From positions 124,001 to 188,000 of the forward strand of contig NZ_FCNX02000017.1 in assembly GCF_001544835.2 (NCBI RefSeq): 64,000 nt of DNA, in the 5' to 3' direction. Below are positions 50,765 through 58,706 of this stretch, piece by piece. This DNA comes from Caballeronia fortuita. GTDB lineage: Bacteria > Pseudomonadota > Gammaproteobacteria > Burkholderiales > Burkholderiaceae. The notes under the pieces were generated by a model, which saw nothing but the letters and a program-made list of their open reading frames with translations, had not been told where the DNA came from and searched no databases. The translations under genes were made by a program, and so were the position numbers. Every line of letters starts with the position of its first letter. Positions within the stretch are counted from its first letter, which is position 1.

Positions 50765-52264
50765 TCAGCGCGTGCGGTCCTTTACCGGCGTGCGGATGGT
50801 CGCGGTGCCGTCGGCGATCTGCTGCGCGAAGACGAGCGCCTCGACGATCGTTCCGAAGACTTCCGCGCGCACGTGGTCGTCGGTCAGGCGCATCAGATAC
50901 GACGGGTGATACGTCGGCACGATGATGTGCCCCTTGTGCTCGATGGTCTTGCCGAGATACTCGGACAGCGCCGTGCGATGCCCCGTGAGCGCCTTCAGCG
51001 CCGTCGCCCCGAGCGCGACCACGACTTTCGGTCCGATGCGCTTCAGTTCTTCGTCGAGCCAGTAGCGGCAGGCTTCGCGTTCGCGCTGCGCGGGCGCGAG
51101 ATGCGCGCGTTCCTCGCCCTGCGCTTCCCATTTGAAATGCTTCACCGCGTTCGTCAGATAAAGCGATTCGCGCGCGATCTGCGCCTCCGCGAGCGCTTCG
51201 TCGAGCAGCTTGCCCGCCTGGCCGACGAACGGCTTGCCCTCGCGGTCCTCCTGATCGCCCGGCTGCTCGCCGACGAGCATCACGCGGGCGTCGCCGGGGC
51301 CGATGCCCGCCACGGCCTGCGTCGCGTTGCGCCAGAGCGCGCAGCGCCTGCATGCATCGAGCGACGGCGGCTCGGTCAGCATCGTGCCCTTGATCGGCTC
51401 GAGATCCGTGTTGATGGCCACTTCCATGTCCGACGGCACGTTGCGCGGATGGCGGTCGCGCCGCGAATAGGGATCGGCGCGGGAAATGAGCGCGGGATCG
51501 GTGCGTGCGTTTTCCGGGCTTTTCCAGTAGCGCACCGGCATATGCGACGCCATTTCAGCGGCGTTCGCCTGCGCCGGTGCAAACGTGCTCTCGTAATACG
51601 CGAGCCACAGCGCCTCGATCGCGTCGCCGCTCACGGCCTCGCCGCTCATCGCGGTGTCGCCGAAGTCCATTGGCTTTTCTTCCGGCTCGCTCGTGCGGTC
51701 CACGCGCAGCAGCGCGCCGTCCCAGAACGCGGCGCCGTGAGGCGTGGCGATCATCCACGTGGCGTTGCCCATGCGCGTGGCGAAATGCAGCGCGGCGTGC
51801 TCCAGCACGTCATGCACCGGCTCGAACCAGCTGATGAACTCGGGCGGCCCGAGCGACGAATCCCGATGCCGGAAGCGCAGCACCTTGCGCATTTCGGTTT
51901 CTTCGGCTTCGACCGATTCGATCATCCGCCGCAGCCGATGCCCGTCCGCATCTTCCGGCGAGGCGATTGCGCGGTCGCCCTGAGTCCAGCGCCACAGCGC
52001 CTTGTAGAGAAACGGCCAGCGGTCCGGCGCGCGATAGCACGCCGCCGTTTCGAGCATGGCGAGAAATTCGCGCGCGACCTTGACCGGCTTCTTCGCGTTC
52101 GGATCCGACGAGCCGCGCGGGGACGCGGCGACCGAGCCGAACACGGTTGCCGATGCATCGGTTTCGAGCCACACCACGTCTTCCGGGCGCGCGTCCTCCA
52201 TGAGGAGCTCGCGCGCCCGGGTACGCCATGCAACGAACGACGGATCGATGGTGACGCTTTTCAT
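50765..52264 (-). CDS. DUF4130-UdgX fusion protein, DNA repair
   Basis: Predicted 499 residues. The first 280 residues match DUF4130 (TIGR03915-type), with LWRWTQGDRAI, VEAEETEMRKVLRFRHRDS and EFISWFEPVHDVLEHAALHFATRMGN-like blocks. The C-terminal 200 residues are UdgX, a family 4-like uracil-DNA glycosylase: CRRC at 305-308, GEQPGDQEDREGKPFVGQAG, TNAVKHFKWE, and HPSYLMR. The R-loop of UdgX (KRRIH) reads EERAHLAP here, keeping the histidine (H388) that forms the covalent uracil-DNA link. A near-perfect LexA box lies 22 bases before the ATG. The usual adjacent radical-SAM gene of DUF4130 is absent. Confidence 0.88.
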   Translation of the reverse strand: MKSVTIDPSFVAWRTRARELLMEDARPEDVVWLETDASATVFGSVAASPRGSSDPNAKKPVKVAREFLAMLETAACYRAPDRWPFLYKALWRWTQGDRAIASPEDADGHRLRRMIESVEAEETEMRKVLRFRHRDSSLGPPEFISWFEPVHDVLEHAALHFATRMGNATWMIATPHGAAFWDGALLRVDRTSEPEEKPMDFGDTAMSGEAVSGDAIEALWLAYYESTFAPAQANAAEMASHMPVRYWKSPENARTDPALISRADPYSRRDRHPRNVPSDMEVAINTDLEPIKGTMLTEPPSLDACRRCALWRNATQAVAGIGPGDARVMLVGEQPGDQEDREGKPFVGQAGKLLDEALAEAQIARESLYLTNAVKHFKWEAQGEERAHLAPAQREREACRYWLDEELKRIGPKVVVALGATALKALTGHRTALSEYLGKTIEHKGHIIVPTYHPSYLMRLTDDHVRAEVFGTIVEALVFAQQIADGTATIRTPVKDRTR

Positions 52265-52285
52265 CGGCGAGCGGAATCAGAAAAG

Positions 52286-52305
52286 TACTGTATATTCATA
52301 CAGTA
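52286..52305. promoter_or_regulatory. LexA (SOS) box before the UdgX fusion
   Basis: TACTGTATATTCATACAGTA contains CTG-N10-CAG with alternating TATA-type centre, equal to the E. coli-like SOS consensus that LexA of beta-proteobacteria also uses. It lies 22-41 bases upstream of the minus-strand ATG at 52264, overlapping the expected promoter. It should place the fusion gene under SOS control. The plus-strand gene at 52490 is 185 bases away. Confidence 0.85.
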
Positions 52306-52489
52306 ATTCTAGCGATTTCCGCGGCTTTTCAGCAACTATTTAGAGACGATCGTGCCCTTTGAGACGCTATAGCACGGCTGGCAGGGCAGCGGGCGCGGTG
52401 ACTGGCGGGCGATAGGAACGGTCATTGCTGAAATTCATCCATCGCGGCATTCGATTGCCTGCGCCGACATTCACATACGGAGCCGCCTT

Positions 52490-53194
52490 ATGCTTGCCAT
52501 CGTCATCCCTGCCCATAACGAAGCCGCGCATATCGGCACATGCGTGGCGGCCGCGCGTCGCGCAGCGGACCATCACCAGTTGCTGGGCGAGGCGGTGCGG
52601 GTGATCGTCGTCGCCGATGCCTGTACCGACGCCACCGCCGATATCGCGCGCGCGCTCGGTGCGGAGGTGACGTGTATCGACGCGCGCAACGTCGGCATTG
52701 CGCGCTCGCATGGCGCAGAGCGGGCGCTGGCGCTGGGCGCGCGCTGGCTCGCCTTCACCGATGCCGATACGACCGTCGCCGAAGACTGGCTCGTGCGCCA
52801 GCTCGACTGCTGCGCGGACGCGGTGTGCGGCGTGATCGGCGTGCACGACTGGTCGCCGCATATCGGCGCGGTGCGCGAGCACTTCGGGCGCACTTATACC
52901 GATGCGGACGGGCATCGGCATATTCATGGCGCGAACATGGGCGTGTCGGCGCAAGCGTATGTGCGGGCGGGCGGATTCGCGCCGCTGGAAACGAGCGAGG
53001 ACGTGGCGCTCGTCGAGGCGCTGATCGCGGCCGGCGCGCGTATCGAGTGGAGCGCGTCGCCGCGCGTGGTGACGAGCGCGCGGACGGATTTTCGGGCGAA
53101 GAAGGGCTTCGGCGCGACGCTGCTCGAAGTCAGCAAACGCTATCTGCCGATTGGCGCCGATGCCGCGGATTCGACGGAGGCGATCGCGGCCTGA
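52490..53194 (+). CDS. glycosyltransferase family 2 protein
   Basis: Predicted 234 residues, GT-A fold. MLAIVIPAHNEAAHIGTCV opens the nucleotide-sugar domain, VIVVADACTDATADIARAL, and the metal-binding DADTT (LAFTDADTTVAEDW) corresponds to the DxD motif. GANMGVSAQAYVRAGGF and ETSEDVALVEALIAAGARI complete the acceptor-side motifs, with ED as catalytic acid. Likely transfers a sugar to an unknown acceptor; no membrane segment. GGAG lies seven bases before the ATG. The gene at 53203 on the other strand ends nine bases away. Confidence 0.86.
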   Translation: MLAIVIPAHNEAAHIGTCVAAARRAADHHQLLGEAVRVIVVADACTDATADIARALGAEVTCIDARNVGIARSHGAERALALGARWLAFTDADTTVAEDWLVRQLDCCADAVCGVIGVHDWSPHIGAVREHFGRTYTDADGHRHIHGANMGVSAQAYVRAGGFAPLETSEDVALVEALIAAGARIEWSASPRVVTSARTDFRAKKGFGATLLEVSKRYLPIGADAADSTEAIAA

Positions 53195-53202
53195 GTATCG
53201 GC

Positions 53203-53790
53203 CTAGGCCTGTCCGAGATCGCTTGGAAGATCCACGTCGCGCAGTATGTTCGGATCGTCGACATCGACGACGAACGGCTTGTGCATCGTGAAGATGCCGC
53301 GCGCGCCGGTATCGCCGTCGAGCGCGGCGAGCCCTTCGCGATGCGCCATGCCGAAACCCACGGGATGTCCGCGCTTGCCGCGAAAAAAGGGCGCCGCGAG
53401 CGCTTCGCCGCCATCGACCGCGCGTGCGACCGCTTCATACGACGACGCTTCGATCCACGGCATGTCGCCCAGCGCGACGAGCCAGCCATCGGCATCGGAT
53501 GTTGCCCGCACGGCCGCGGCGAGCGTCGCGCCCATGCCGCGCTCGGCGTCGATGCTGAAGATGACGTTGCAGCCTGCTTCGTTGATGACGTCGGCGAGCT
53601 TTTCGGCGCCGGGCCGCACGACCGCGATCACTTCGGCGCACACCGCGAGCAGCCGGCGCGCAGACTGGAACACGACCGGCGTGCCGTCGGGCAGGGTGGC
53701 GAGCAGCTTGTTGTGGAGTCCGGACGGGTCGAAGCGGGTGCCGAGGCCGGCCGCCAGCAGGATGCCGGTCGCGTTCGACGAATAGGTCAT
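53203..53790 (-). CDS. mocA: molybdenum cofactor cytidylyltransferase-like protein (MocA type)
   Basis: Predicted 195 residues. The NTP-transferase N-terminus GILLAAGLGTRFDPSGLHNKLL contains the LAAGxGxRF signature; GDMPWIEASSYEAV and a late GHPVGFG correspond to the cofactor- and metal-binding loops of MocA/MobA proteins. MocA adds CMP to molybdopterin, giving the MCD cofactor used by xanthine-dehydrogenase-family enzymes. It lies 113 bases behind the paoCBA genes on the same strand, as if to supply their cofactor. The start is chosen by homology; the binding site is weak. Confidence 0.82.
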   Translation of the reverse strand: MTYSSNATGILLAAGLGTRFDPSGLHNKLLATLPDGTPVVFQSARRLLAVCAEVIAVVRPGAEKLADVINEAGCNVIFSIDAERGMGATLAAAVRATSDADGWLVALGDMPWIEASSYEAVARAVDGGEALAAPFFRGKRGHPVGFGMAHREGLAALDGDTGARGIFTMHKPFVVDVDDPNILRDVDLPSDLGQA

Positions 53791-53903
53791 CGCGGCTGCT
53801 CGTGTGGGGAAAGGGGAATTGTGCGGGGCAACGAAAATCGTCGCAAGCACAAAAAAACGCGCGGCGCTTCCCACAAGCACCGCGCGCGTTTCATCCCTTC
53901 CCC

Positions 53904-56126
53904 TCAAACCATCGTCGGCGGCAACACCTTATCCAGCGTGATCGGCAGATCCCGCACCCGCACGCCCGTCGCGTGATACACCGCATTGCCGAGCGCGCCC
54001 GCCACGCCGGTAATGCCGATTTCGCCGATCCCCCGCGCGCCGTGCGGATTGATATGCGGATCCGGCTCGCCAACGAACGCGATATCCAGCATCCCGATAT
54101 CCGCGTTCACCGGCACGTGATACTCCGCGAGATTCGCGTTCGTGTAGCGCCCATAACGCGCGTCCAGTTCGCTTTTCTCGAGAAGCGCCGAGCCGACGCC
54201 CCACACGATCCCGCCCATCAACTGGCTATGCGCGGTCTTCTCGTTGAAGAGTGTGCCGACGTCGTACACGCCGACGATGCGCGGCACGCGCACGATGCCT
54301 AAGTCCGCATCGACGTGCACTTCCGCGAACACCGCGCCGAACGAGTGAAACGAGTACTGCTTTTTCTCGTCGCCGGGCTTGGTCGTGGCGACCGCTTCGA
54401 TCGGCTTGCCGCCGTTGCGCGCGATGATCGCCGCCGCCGGATCGCGCCGGTCCGGATTCGACACGCTCACGACCCAGCCGTTGTTCACCGTCACGTCCTC
54501 GCGCGCAAGACCGTTGACCGGCGACGCGCGATCCGCGAGCGCCATCGCGACGAGCTGATCGCGTGCCTGCATCGACGCCGCCCGCACCGCCGGCGACACG
54601 CTCGCCGCCGATTGCGAGCCGCCCGATACCGGCGCCTTCGGCAACGACGAATCGCCGAGCGCGAAGCGCACGTAGTCGAGCGGAAAGCCGAGCGCGTCGG
54701 CGGCGACCTGCGTCATGATCGTGTAAGTGCCGGTGCCGAGATCCTGCGTGCCGGACGCGACCATCGCGGTGCCGTCGGGCAGGATGCGCGCCACCGCCGA
54801 CGCCTCGCTGCGGTTCGCGGGATACGTCGCCGTCGCCATGCCCCAGCCGATGAGCGTGTTGCCCTCGCGCATCGAACGCGGCGCGTGATTGCGCTTCGAC
54901 CATCCAAAGGTCTCCGCGCCGCGCCGGTAGCATTCGAGCAGCGCCTTCTCCGACCACGGCTTCTTCTCCTGCGGTTCCATGTTCGCGTGGTTTTTCAGGC
55001 GGAACGCGAGCGGGTCCATCTTCAACTGATACGCCATCTCGTCCATCGCGGTTTCGAGCGCGAACGAGCCGCTCGTCTCGCCGGGCGCGCGCATGAACGT
55101 CGGCGTGCCGATGTCGAGCTTCACGAGCTTGTGCGACGTCGACTGGTTCGGCACCGCGTACAACATGCGCGTGACGATCGCGGAGCTTTCGGTCCAGTCC
55201 TCGAACGTCGACGTCGTCGAAATGACGTCGTGACGCATGCCCGTCATGGTGCCGTCGTCGCGCGCGCTGACTTCGATGCGCTGCTCGGTGAACGGCCGGT
55301 TGCCGACCATGCCGAACATCTGCGGCCGCTCCAGCACGAGCTTGACGGGGCGCCCGGTCTGCTTCGACGCCATCGCCGCCAGCACGACGTGCGACCACGC
55401 CGAGCCCTTGCAGCCGAAGCCGCCGCCGACGAACGGGCAGATCACGCGCACGTGGTCGTCCGGAATGCCGAAGAACTTCGCGACCGCGCTTCTCGCGCCG
55501 GACACGCCTTGCGTCGCATCGTAGAGCGTGAGGTTCGGGCCATCCCAGCGCGCGAGCGTCGCGTGCGGTTCCATCGGATTGTGATGTTCGTAGGGCGTCG
55601 TATAGACGGCGTTCAGGCGCGTCGGTCCCTGGCGCAAGCCGGCGTCGACGTCGCCGCGCTTCGTCGTGATCGCGCGTCCCATCATCTTGTCCGGCTGATA
55701 CGCGGACGCCTTCGCGCGAGCGAAATCGGCATTGGGCATCGCGGCTTCGTAGCGCACCGCGACATGGCGCGCCGCGTCCTGCGCGTGCTCCAGCGTATCG
55801 GCGACGACGACCGCCACCGGCTCGTTGCTGTAACGCACCTCGTTGGTCTGCAGGAGCGTGAGCTTGCGCACGGCGGGCGGCTGCGCGTCGGGAACGCCGT
55901 TGTTCGGCAGACGCATCGCGTTCTGGTACGTCATCACGAGCAGCACGCCGGGCAGCGCCTGCGCGCGGCTCGTATCGATCGACGCGATACGGCCCTTCGC
56001 GACCGTGCTCGTGACGAGCACCGCATGCGCGAGCTTCGCGTCGGTGTTGTCGGCCGAGTAGCGCGCCTGGCCCGTGACCTTCAGCACGCCGTCCGTGCGA
56101 TCCAGCGGTTTTCCGATGACACTCAT
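53904..56126 (-). CDS. paoC: xanthine dehydrogenase-family molybdopterin subunit, PaoC-like
   Basis: Predicted 740 residues, very close to the 732 of E. coli PaoC. The molybdopterin (MCD) domains run through the protein: GVLKVTGQARYSADNTD near the start, MEPHATLARWDGPNLTLYDATQ, FVGGGFGCKGSAWSHVVLAA, FMRAPGETSGSFALETAMDE, and ILPDGTAMVASGTQDLGTGTYTI. The catalytic glutamate is in GARGIGEIGITGVAGALGNA near the C-terminus. It would oxidise aldehydes to acids with water. Start overlaps paoB (ATGA). No signal peptide; exported with PaoA by Tat hitchhiking in the E. coli enzyme. Confidence 0.9.
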   Translation of the reverse strand: MSVIGKPLDRTDGVLKVTGQARYSADNTDAKLAHAVLVTSTVAKGRIASIDTSRAQALPGVLLVMTYQNAMRLPNNGVPDAQPPAVRKLTLLQTNEVRYSNEPVAVVVADTLEHAQDAARHVAVRYEAAMPNADFARAKASAYQPDKMMGRAITTKRGDVDAGLRQGPTRLNAVYTTPYEHHNPMEPHATLARWDGPNLTLYDATQGVSGARSAVAKFFGIPDDHVRVICPFVGGGFGCKGSAWSHVVLAAMASKQTGRPVKLVLERPQMFGMVGNRPFTEQRIEVSARDDGTMTGMRHDVISTTSTFEDWTESSAIVTRMLYAVPNQSTSHKLVKLDIGTPTFMRAPGETSGSFALETAMDEMAYQLKMDPLAFRLKNHANMEPQEKKPWSEKALLECYRRGAETFGWSKRNHAPRSMREGNTLIGWGMATATYPANRSEASAVARILPDGTAMVASGTQDLGTGTYTIMTQVAADALGFPLDYVRFALGDSSLPKAPVSGGSQSAASVSPAVRAASMQARDQLVAMALADRASPVNGLAREDVTVNNGWVVSVSNPDRRDPAAAIIARNGGKPIEAVATTKPGDEKKQYSFHSFGAVFAEVHVDADLGIVRVPRIVGVYDVGTLFNEKTAHSQLMGGIVWGVGSALLEKSELDARYGRYTNANLAEYHVPVNADIGMLDIAFVGEPDPHINPHGARGIGEIGITGVAGALGNAVYHATGVRVRDLPITLDKVLPPTMV

Positions 56127-57112
56127 GCGGCACCTCCGGCCTGTTGAACCGCGCGCACGATCGCGCGCTGCGCGAGCGCGATCTTGAACGCGTTGTCGCG
56201 CTGCGCCTGCGCGCCTTGCACCGCGAGTGCGGCAGCGGTCTGCAGCGTGGTTTTATCGAGCGATGCGCCGACGAGCGCGCGTTCGGTCGCGTTCGCACGC
56301 CACGGCTTGTGCGCGACGCCGCCAAGCGCGATGCGCGCGCTCTTCACGGTGTTGCCGTCCATCTGCAACGCGGCCGCGACCGACACGAGCGCGAACGCGT
56401 AACTCGCGCGATCGCGCACTTTCAGATACTTCGAGTGTTCCGCGAAAGGCGGCGGCGGCAGATCGACCGATGTGATCAGCTCGCCGGCCTGCAAGGTCGT
56501 GTCGAGATCGGGCCTGTCGCCCGGCAGCCGATGAAACTCCGCGAACGGAATCGCCCGCTCGCCATTCGGGCCGGTCACGCGCACGACGGCATCGAGCGCG
56601 GCGAGCGCGACGCTCATGTCGGACGGATTCGTCGCGATGCATTGACGGCTTGCGCCGAGAATCGCGTGCATGCGGTTATGACCGTCGATGGCCGCGCACC
56701 CGCTGCCCGGCGTGCGCTTGTTGCATTGGGGAAAGCCGGTGTCGTAGAAATACGAGCAGCGCGTGCGCTGCATGAGATTGCCGCCGACCGTCGCCATGTT
56801 GCGCAGTTGCGCCGACGCACCCGCGAGCAGCGCCTGCGACAGAAGCGGATAACGCTCGCGCACCCACGCGTGATTCGCCGCGTCGCTGTTGCGCACGAGC
56901 GCGCCCAGGCGCAGGCCGCCGTCGGGCAGGGCGGTGATGCCGTTCAATCCGTCGATGTGCGTGATGTCGACGAGCTTCATCGGCCGCATCACGCCGCCTT
57001 TCATCAGGTCGAGCAGGTTGGTGCCGCCGCCGATGAACATCGTGCCTGGCTGGCTCGCCGCCGATAGCGCCGCACCGATGTCGGCGGCGCGCTGATAGGA
57101 GATCGCGTCCAT
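56123..57112 (-). CDS. paoB: FAD-binding subunit of aldehyde oxidoreductase, PaoB-like
   Basis: Predicted 329 residues (E. coli PaoB: 318). The FAD-binding pattern GTMFIGGGTNLLDLMKGGVM (residue about 25) and LAGASAQLRNMATVGGNLMQRTRCSYFYDT are typical of CoxM-like subunits. Extra cysteines in RTRCSYF, FPQCNKRTPGSGCAAIDGH suggest the [4Fe-4S] insert known from PaoB. Carries electrons from the iron-sulfur subunit to the acceptor through FAD. Follows paoA by ten bases and overlaps paoC; the three are one operon. Confidence 0.89.
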   Translation of the reverse strand: MDAISYQRAADIGAALSAASQPGTMFIGGGTNLLDLMKGGVMRPMKLVDITHIDGLNGITALPDGGLRLGALVRNSDAANHAWVRERYPLLSQALLAGASAQLRNMATVGGNLMQRTRCSYFYDTGFPQCNKRTPGSGCAAIDGHNRMHAILGASRQCIATNPSDMSVALAALDAVVRVTGPNGERAIPFAEFHRLPGDRPDLDTTLQAGELITSVDLPPPPFAEHSKYLKVRDRASYAFALVSVAAALQMDGNTVKSARIALGGVAHKPWRANATERALVGASLDKTTLQTAAALAVQGAQAQRDNAFKIALAQRAIVRAVQQAGGAA

Positions 57113-57122
57113 GTCGTCTCCC

Positions 57123-57818
57123 TCAGGCGTTGCCCGACGCGACGGCTTTCACCGCCGCGACGATGTTCGGATACGCGCCGCAGCGGCAGATGTTGCCGCT
57201 CATGCGCTCGCGGATTTCGTCGTCGGACAGTTGCGCGGGGCGAAAGCGCACGTCGGCGGTGACCGCGCTCGCGTCGCCCGCGCGGTATTCGGCGATCAGC
57301 GCGGTTGCCGAACACAACTGCCCCGGCGTGCAGTAGCCGCACTGAAAGGCGTCCTTCTCGATGAACGCGCGCTGGATCGGCGCGAGCGTGTCGCCGTCGG
57401 GCGCGAGGCCTTCGACCGTCGTCACGGATTCGCCGTCGTGCATCACGGCGAGCGTCAGACACGAGTTGATGCGCCGGCCCGACACGATCACCGTGCACGC
57501 GCCGCACTGGCCGCGATCGCAGCCCTTCTTCGTGCCGGTGAGATCGGCGTATTCGCGCAGCGCGTCGAGCAGCGTCGTACGCGCTTCGACCTGGAGTTCG
57601 TACGGATGGCCGTTGATGGTGAGCTTGACGGGCATCATCGGCACGGCGGCAGGTGTTGGCGCTGGCGCTGCGGCAGGCGTCGCAGCCTGCTGCTGCGCGT
57701 GCGCGAGCGGCGCGGCGGTGACGGCTGCCGCCGCTGCGGCGGATTGCAGGAAACGGCGGCGCGACGGCTTTTGCGCGGCATCGTCGGCGTCGTTGATGTG
57801 GGTATCGGCTGGGGACAT
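57123..57818 (-). CDS. paoA: (2Fe-2S) subunit of aldehyde oxidoreductase, PaoA-like
   Basis: Predicted 231 residues (E. coli PaoA: 229). A Tat signal peptide with SRRRFLQSAAAAAAV precedes two 2Fe-2S domains: the plant-type site GCDRGQCGACTVIVSG with the later NSCLTLAV, and the C-terminal QCGYCTPGQLCSATALI with NICRCGAYPNIV. It is the first gene of the set and explains the periplasmic location of the complex. The ATG follows GGAG with a long 12-base spacer. Together with PaoB, PaoC and a Mo-cofactor enzyme this is a periplasmic aldehyde oxidoreductase. Confidence 0.91.
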   Translation of the reverse strand: MSPADTHINDADDAAQKPSRRRFLQSAAAAAAVTAAPLAHAQQQAATPAAAPAPTPAAVPMMPVKLTINGHPYELQVEARTTLLDALREYADLTGTKKGCDRGQCGACTVIVSGRRINSCLTLAVMHDGESVTTVEGLAPDGDTLAPIQRAFIEKDAFQCGYCTPGQLCSATALIAEYRAGDASAVTADVRFRPAQLSDDEIRERMSGNICRCGAYPNIVAAVKAVASGNA

Positions 57819-58187
57819 GGCGATCGGGGGCTCCTCGCTCGTTCGGAAGGGCGTCGACGGGCTCGAGTCTTCATGGGCATTCGCTCGCGGCCGATTGCGA
57901 CGGATCGGACGCGCGCGCCGGTGCTCGGGTGTGCGGGGACGCTTGAGGCGCGGATTCGTTTGTCGCCGGCAACTGTAAGGGAACCGAACGTTCGTCGATC
58001 CGCGACCGCTGAGTACAGCAAGCCGGATGCCATGCAGCGCAAGGGCGCGCGCACGCCATGCGCGCAAGGCGCTGTGCGGCAATGCGGCGGCGCTCAAACA
58101 AGTAAATGCTTCAAACCGACGATGCTTTTGCGCCGATCCTGCCGACGAAGTCCCGCGCGTTCGATGACCGGCACGCCATATACGCGC
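57819..58187. other. 369-base intergenic region upstream of paoA
   Basis: Must contain the pao promoter. No gene, strong hairpin or recognised regulator site is visible; long frames here are GC-driven shadows. No XdhC-type chaperone gene (paoD) and no LysR/AraC regulator is adjacent. Confidence 0.4.
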
Positions 58188-58703
58188 TCACTTGATGAGC
58201 GCAAGCACGTCCCGGAAACGCGGATGCGTGAAACTGCCGAGCCAGCCGAAGACCGCGGTTTCGACGGTCGTGAGCCGCGCGCCGTCCTGTTTCGCCCTTT
58301 CGAGCGCGACGGCGCGATCCTCGGCGCGGCGCGACGCCACTGCGTCCGCCACGCATTCCACGCGATAGCCGAGCCGCAGCAGCCCCAGCATCGTCAGAAG
58401 CACGCAGACATGCGCCTCCGCGCCGGCGACCCATAACGTCGCGGGCGCGGGCGGCAGCGCATCGGCGAAGGCGGGCGCGAACGTCGCATCGAAGGTGTGC
58501 TTTTCGATGACCTTCGCGGTTCGGAGATCGTCGCGCAAGGCGTCGACGGTTGCGCCGAGCCGCTGCGGATTCTGCTCCGTGCAGACGACCGGCACGTCGA
58601 GCAGCGTCGCCGCGCGCAGCAACGTGCCGGCGCGCTCGGTCACACCGGCTGCGTCATTCAGATGCGGCAGCAGCCGCGCCTGCATGTCGACGATGACGAG
58701 CAT
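58188..58703 (-). CDS. isochorismatase family cysteine hydrolase
   Basis: Predicted 171 residues. The triad is complete: Asp6 in MLVIVDMQARL, Lys in VIEKHTFDATF, and Cys in AGAEAHVCVLLTMLGLL, a YcaC/nicotinamidase-like arrangement, so amide or imine hydrolysis is possible. Shorter than nicotinamidases and lacking their metal-binding histidines. Substrate unknown. Its stop lies 369 bases downstream of paoA; its start is three bases after the stop of the GNAT-like gene, so the two are probably co-transcribed. Confidence 0.86.
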   Translation of the reverse strand: MLVIVDMQARLLPHLNDAAGVTERAGTLLRAATLLDVPVVCTEQNPQRLGATVDALRDDLRTAKVIEKHTFDATFAPAFADALPPAPATLWVAGAEAHVCVLLTMLGLLRLGYRVECVADAVASRRAEDRAVALERAKQDGARLTTVETAVFGWLGSFTHPRFRDVLALIK

Positions 58704-58706
58704 CGA

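Noticed and set aside
53904..57818. Isoquinoline 1-oxidoreductase or carbon monoxide dehydrogenase as identity for the three-subunit enzyme
   Set aside because: Subunit order, lengths (231/329/740), Tat signal on the small subunit and the cysteine-rich insert in the FAD subunit fit PaoABC better.
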